DNA from: Pseudomonadota bacterium
Lineage (GTDB): Bacteria; Pseudomonadota; Gammaproteobacteria; Steroidobacterales; Steroidobacteraceae
Direction: 5' to 3'
DNA length: 64,000 bases
NCBI GenBank assembly: GCA_023433705.1
Contig: JAEYUC010000043.1
Coordinates: 62,001-126,000 of the forward strand
Part shown: piece by piece, positions 61,890 through 64,000 of the stretch
How the letters are laid out: each line of letters starts with the position of its first letter
Numbering within the stretch: position 1 is the stretch's first letter
The notes under the pieces: generated by a model
What the model saw: the letters and a program-made list of their open reading frames with translations, nothing else
What the model was told of the DNA's origin: nothing
Databases searched by the model: none
Program-made: the position numbers and the translations under genes

Positions 61890-62316
61890 GCGTCCTCCGT
61901 CCGCCCATCAACCAGCGAATCCCATTCTGGAATTCGGCGCACGGGCGCGCACAGCGGCAGGGACCTGCAACGGCGTGGGAGACGCGACCGCTGCATGTCG
62001 GCATTTGTCCGACAGGCACCGCGGCACAGGACCCACGCACGCATCAGGCGGTGGCTGCGGCTGTCCGCGGCCTTCGCCCATGTCTGCAATGCCCGACCGG
62101 CAAGTCCCTGTTTGTAGTTAGTTTGTGCGCTACTGTCGCAATTTGCCGTCGCTCATGCGGGCATTTGTCGCGTGCAGCAAGCACTTCACGTCCGACATTC
62201 AGGCGCCGTTGGCGCGGGGAGAATGCCAAGTTCCTGAAGCACAAGAGCGACCGCGGAAGTGGCACGCGAAATGCTTCTCCGTCAACGAATCGAACACAGT
62301 GCCAAGGAGACATGCA
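61890..62316. other. Divergent intergenic region, 427 bases
   Basis: No protein-coding frame with a ribosome site is visible. It should hold the promoters of the CsbD operon (leftward) and of the EF-hand gene (rightward); only the latter shows a recognisable box (sigma-54, 62260-62275). I found no sigma-54 box in the leftward direction. Confidence 0.6.
62260..62275 (+). promoter_or_regulatory. Sigma-54 promoter for the EF-hand gene
   Basis: TGGCACGCGAAATGCT matches TGGCACG-N4-TTGC(A/T) except for the first T of the -12 box. The invariant GG (62261-62262) and GC (62273-62274) are ten bases apart, as sigma-54 requires. Transcription would start near 62286, 31 bases before the ATG. A sigma-54 activator gene lies 1.9 kb away. 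Confidence 0.7.
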
Positions 62317-62586
62317 ATGAAGAAGATCCACCTGCTTGCCGTCACCGCCGTCATGATGATCCCGCTCGCGGGAGTCGCGGGGGACGACAAGGAGAAACCG
62401 AAGACTTCCAGCGAGAGCAGCGGCTCGTTCGACGCGCTCGATACGAACAAGGATGGTCGCATCTCGATGCCCGAGGCTTCGGCCGATCCGACGCTCGTCG
62501 AGTCGTTCTCGAAAGCCGACAAGAACGGCGACGGGTACCTCGATTCCAGCGAGTACGCGAGCTCCAGCACCAAGCCGCGCATGTAG
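62317..62586 (+). CDS. EF-hand calcium-binding exported protein, 89 aa
   Basis: AAGGAG lies eight bases before ATG 62317. A signal peptide (1-22; AVTAVMMIPLAGVAG) is followed by a Ser/Lys linker and two EF-hand loops: DTNKDGRISMPE (42-53) and DKNGDGYLDSSE (68-79). Both carry Asp/Asn at positions 1, 3, 5 and Glu at 12, so both should bind Ca. Periplasmic or surface role unknown; the promoter is sigma-54-type. Confidence 0.9.
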   Translation: MKKIHLLAVTAVMMIPLAGVAGDDKEKPKTSSESSGSFDALDTNKDGRISMPEASADPTLVESFSKADKNGDGYLDSSEYASSSTKPRM

Positions 62587-62610
62587 AACGCACGGCTTGA
62601 CACGAGACCT

Positions 62611-62646
62611 CCGCGCGGGCGGTAAACCCGCGCGGGGTTCTCTCTT
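62611..62646 (+). terminator. Intrinsic terminator after the EF-hand gene
   Basis: CCGCGCGGG (62611-62619) pairs with CCCGCGCGG (62627-62635) around CGGTAAA, followed by GGTTCTCTCTT. Confidence 0.65.
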
Positions 62647-62709
62647 GGCGGGCGTCGTATATATTAGGACCCGGTCGACCTAACTGGTCGCATCGAGGGC
62701 GCAGGGGGA

Positions 62710-63288
62710 ATGGACGAATCACTCGAGAAGGCACTTCTCGACATGGAAGCGCGCGACCAGGCGTTGCGCGGCGAGCTGACGGCCGCAGGCGAGCTCGACG
62801 AAACCTATCATCCAAGACTCGAAGAACTGCACCGCGCGAACGCGGCGCGTTTGCGCCAGATCATCGCGGTACTCGGCTGGCCGGGCATCACGCTCGTGGG
62901 TGAAAAAGGCGCGAAGGCCGCCTGGCGCGTCGCATTGCATTCGATCGCGGAGCCCTCGTTCATGAGGCAGTGCCGCGACCTCATCGACCGCGCCACGGAA
63001 ATGGGCGATGCGCCACGCTGGCAGTACGCGATCATCGACGACCGCATCCGCGTATACGAAGGCCGCCCGCAGCGCTACGGCACGCAGCTACGCATGGGAC
63101 CCGACGGACTCGAGCCGCACCCGATCGAAAACCAGTCGCGCGTGAACTCGATGCGCATGCAGGCGGGATTGCCACCCTTCGCGCAGACGCTCGCGCAAGC
63201 CCGCGCGCGGCCGCTTCCGAAGATCGATCACGTCGCGCAGGAGAAGGCCGATCTCGAATTCCGCCGGTCGGCAGGCTGGATCGATTAG
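62710..63288 (+). CDS. DUF6624-like protein, 192 aa
   Basis: Soluble protein without signal. An N-terminal helical half (MEARDQALRGELTAAGELD, HRANAARLRQII) and GWPGITLVGEKGAKAAW are followed by AIIDDRIRVYEGRPQRYGTQL, the part that recalls DUF6624 proteins (YGTQ). AGGGGGA precedes ATG closely. It ends in a four-base overlap with the convergent transporter gene. No function known. Confidence 0.7.
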   Translation: MDESLEKALLDMEARDQALRGELTAAGELDETYHPRLEELHRANAARLRQIIAVLGWPGITLVGEKGAKAAWRVALHSIAEPSFMRQCRDLIDRATEMGDAPRWQYAIIDDRIRVYEGRPQRYGTQLRMGPDGLEPHPIENQSRVNSMRMQAGLPPFAQTLAQARARPLPKIDHVAQEKADLEFRRSAGWID

Positions 63289-64000
63289 GTGGCGACTTCC
63301 GGAGAGTCCTGGCGGCGCCACAGCGACTCCAGCATCTCGCTATCCACTCCGCGCGTTTCCGGCACGAACTTCAGCACCACGAACGCCGCGAGGATTCCGA
63401 AGACGCCGTACACCCAGAATACGTAGCCGTGGTTCCACGTGCCGTTACCGAGCAACAGAGGAAACGTGGCGGACACCAGCAGGTTCGCGACCCACTGCGA
63501 AGCGACGGCAAGCGACATCGCCTGGCCGCGGATCGGCGCGGGATAGATCTCGCTCAGCATGATCCACACGACCGGGCCGAACGACACCGCGAAGCCCGCG
63601 AGGTAGAAGCAGATCGCCACGAGTCCCAGCAGACCGGTATTGCCCGAATGGAACAGCGAGCCGAGCGCGAGCATGGAGATGCCCATGATGATGCCGCCGA
63701 ACAGCAGCAGCGGCTTGCGGCCTATCTTGTCGACCAGCAGCACGACGACCATCGTGAACATCAGGTTCACCATGCAGGCGATGAGAATGCCGAGGAACGC
63801 GGCGTCCATGTGATAACCCATGGACTCGAAGATCTTCGGGCCGTAATACAACACCGTGTTGACGCCCACGAGCTGCTGAAACACCGACAACGCGATGCCG
63901 ACGAGCACCACGCGCACGCCGAACGTGAACAGCGGCGCGGGTTTCTCGTCCGGCTCGGAGTTCGCGAGTTCCGCGAGCATCGGCTCCACTTCGGAGGGTT
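63285..64000 (-). CDS. Sugar transporter, MFS sugar-porter family, C-terminal part
   Basis: The frame is open to the right edge, so the N-terminal half lies outside. The visible part covers helices 7-12: FQQLVGVNTVLYYGPKIFE (the QQxxGxNxxxYY motif of helix 7), VDKIGRKPLL (D-x-GRR-like loop), GPVVWIMLSEIYP-x-xIRG and PETRGVD. These are sugar-porter signatures (XylE/GalP type), so it imports a hexose or pentose with protons. Confidence 0.92.
   Translation of the reverse strand, partial: PSEVEPMLAELANSEPDEKPAPLFTFGVRVVLVGIALSVFQQLVGVNTVLYYGPKIFESMGYHMDAAFLGILIACMVNLMFTMVVVLLVDKIGRKPLLLFGGIIMGISMLALGSLFHSGNTGLLGLVAICFYLAGFAVSFGPVVWIMLSEIYPAPIRGQAMSLAVASQWVANLLVSATFPLLLGNGTWNHGYVFWVYGVFGILAAFVVLKFVPETRGVDSEMLESLWRRQDSPEVAT

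Noticed and set aside
61960..61985. Leftward sigma-54 promoter for the CsbD operon
   Set aside because: A TTGCA-like -12 box is present on the minus strand, but the GG needed ten bases upstream is absent.

Overview
The window is high-GC DNA (roughly two-thirds G+C by eye) with dense, often overlapping genes and strong third-position G/C bias. The gene content points to a gammaproteobacterium, probably near the Xanthomonadales/Nevskiales/Steroidobacter group: an alpha-2-macroglobulin/PBP1C pair, a yqjDEK-like cluster, RpoN-type regulation, a Wzx/Wzy-type exopolysaccharide locus and REP-like palindromes. That placement is inference. I saw no rRNA, tRNA, CRISPR array, insertion sequence or integrase.

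Layout. 1-3.0 kb: the end of a ParE-like toxin, a class I aldolase, an AraC regulator and small genes. 3.2-12.3 kb: alpha-2-macroglobulin lipoprotein and penicillin-binding protein 1C (the latter carries an in-frame palindromic repeat), then a fluoroacetate-dehalogenase-type hydrolase. 12.3-17.0 kb: three response regulators and one soluble NarX-type kinase around an outer-membrane protein and a superoxide dismutase of the His type. 17.0-20.1 kb: a coupled DUF883/YqjE/YqjK-like/ferritin operon, then a DUF1328-BON pair. 20.3-28.4 kb: a degenerate AAA protein, a glutathione transferase and two translationally coupled hybrid kinases, one with seven or eight HAMP modules.

28.5-51.2 kb, nearly all on the minus strand, is an exopolysaccharide locus. 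It encodes an export lipid-carrier transferase (WcaJ type), four glycosyltransferases, a Wzy/ligase-like membrane protein, a Wza-type exporter, a Wzz-type copolymerase, a CpsD-type kinase, an outer-membrane barrel, an AlgD-like GDP-mannose dehydrogenase, two polysaccharide lyase-like proteins, a debranching-type glycosidase, a CapK-like adenylate-forming enzyme and a GNAT acetyltransferase. The dehydrogenase and the lyases together suggest a uronate-containing polymer with its own trimming enzymes. No Wzx flippase is visible in the window.

51.4-64 kb: a four-PAS membrane hybrid kinase, then an envelope-stress region (DUF4142-like, DUF883, lipoproteins, MscS channel, DUF421, GlsB, and a coupled CsbD/DUF4398/OmpA/sigma-54-activator operon). 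A good sigma-54 promoter lies beside that operon in front of an EF-hand gene. The window ends in a sugar transporter of the MFS family.
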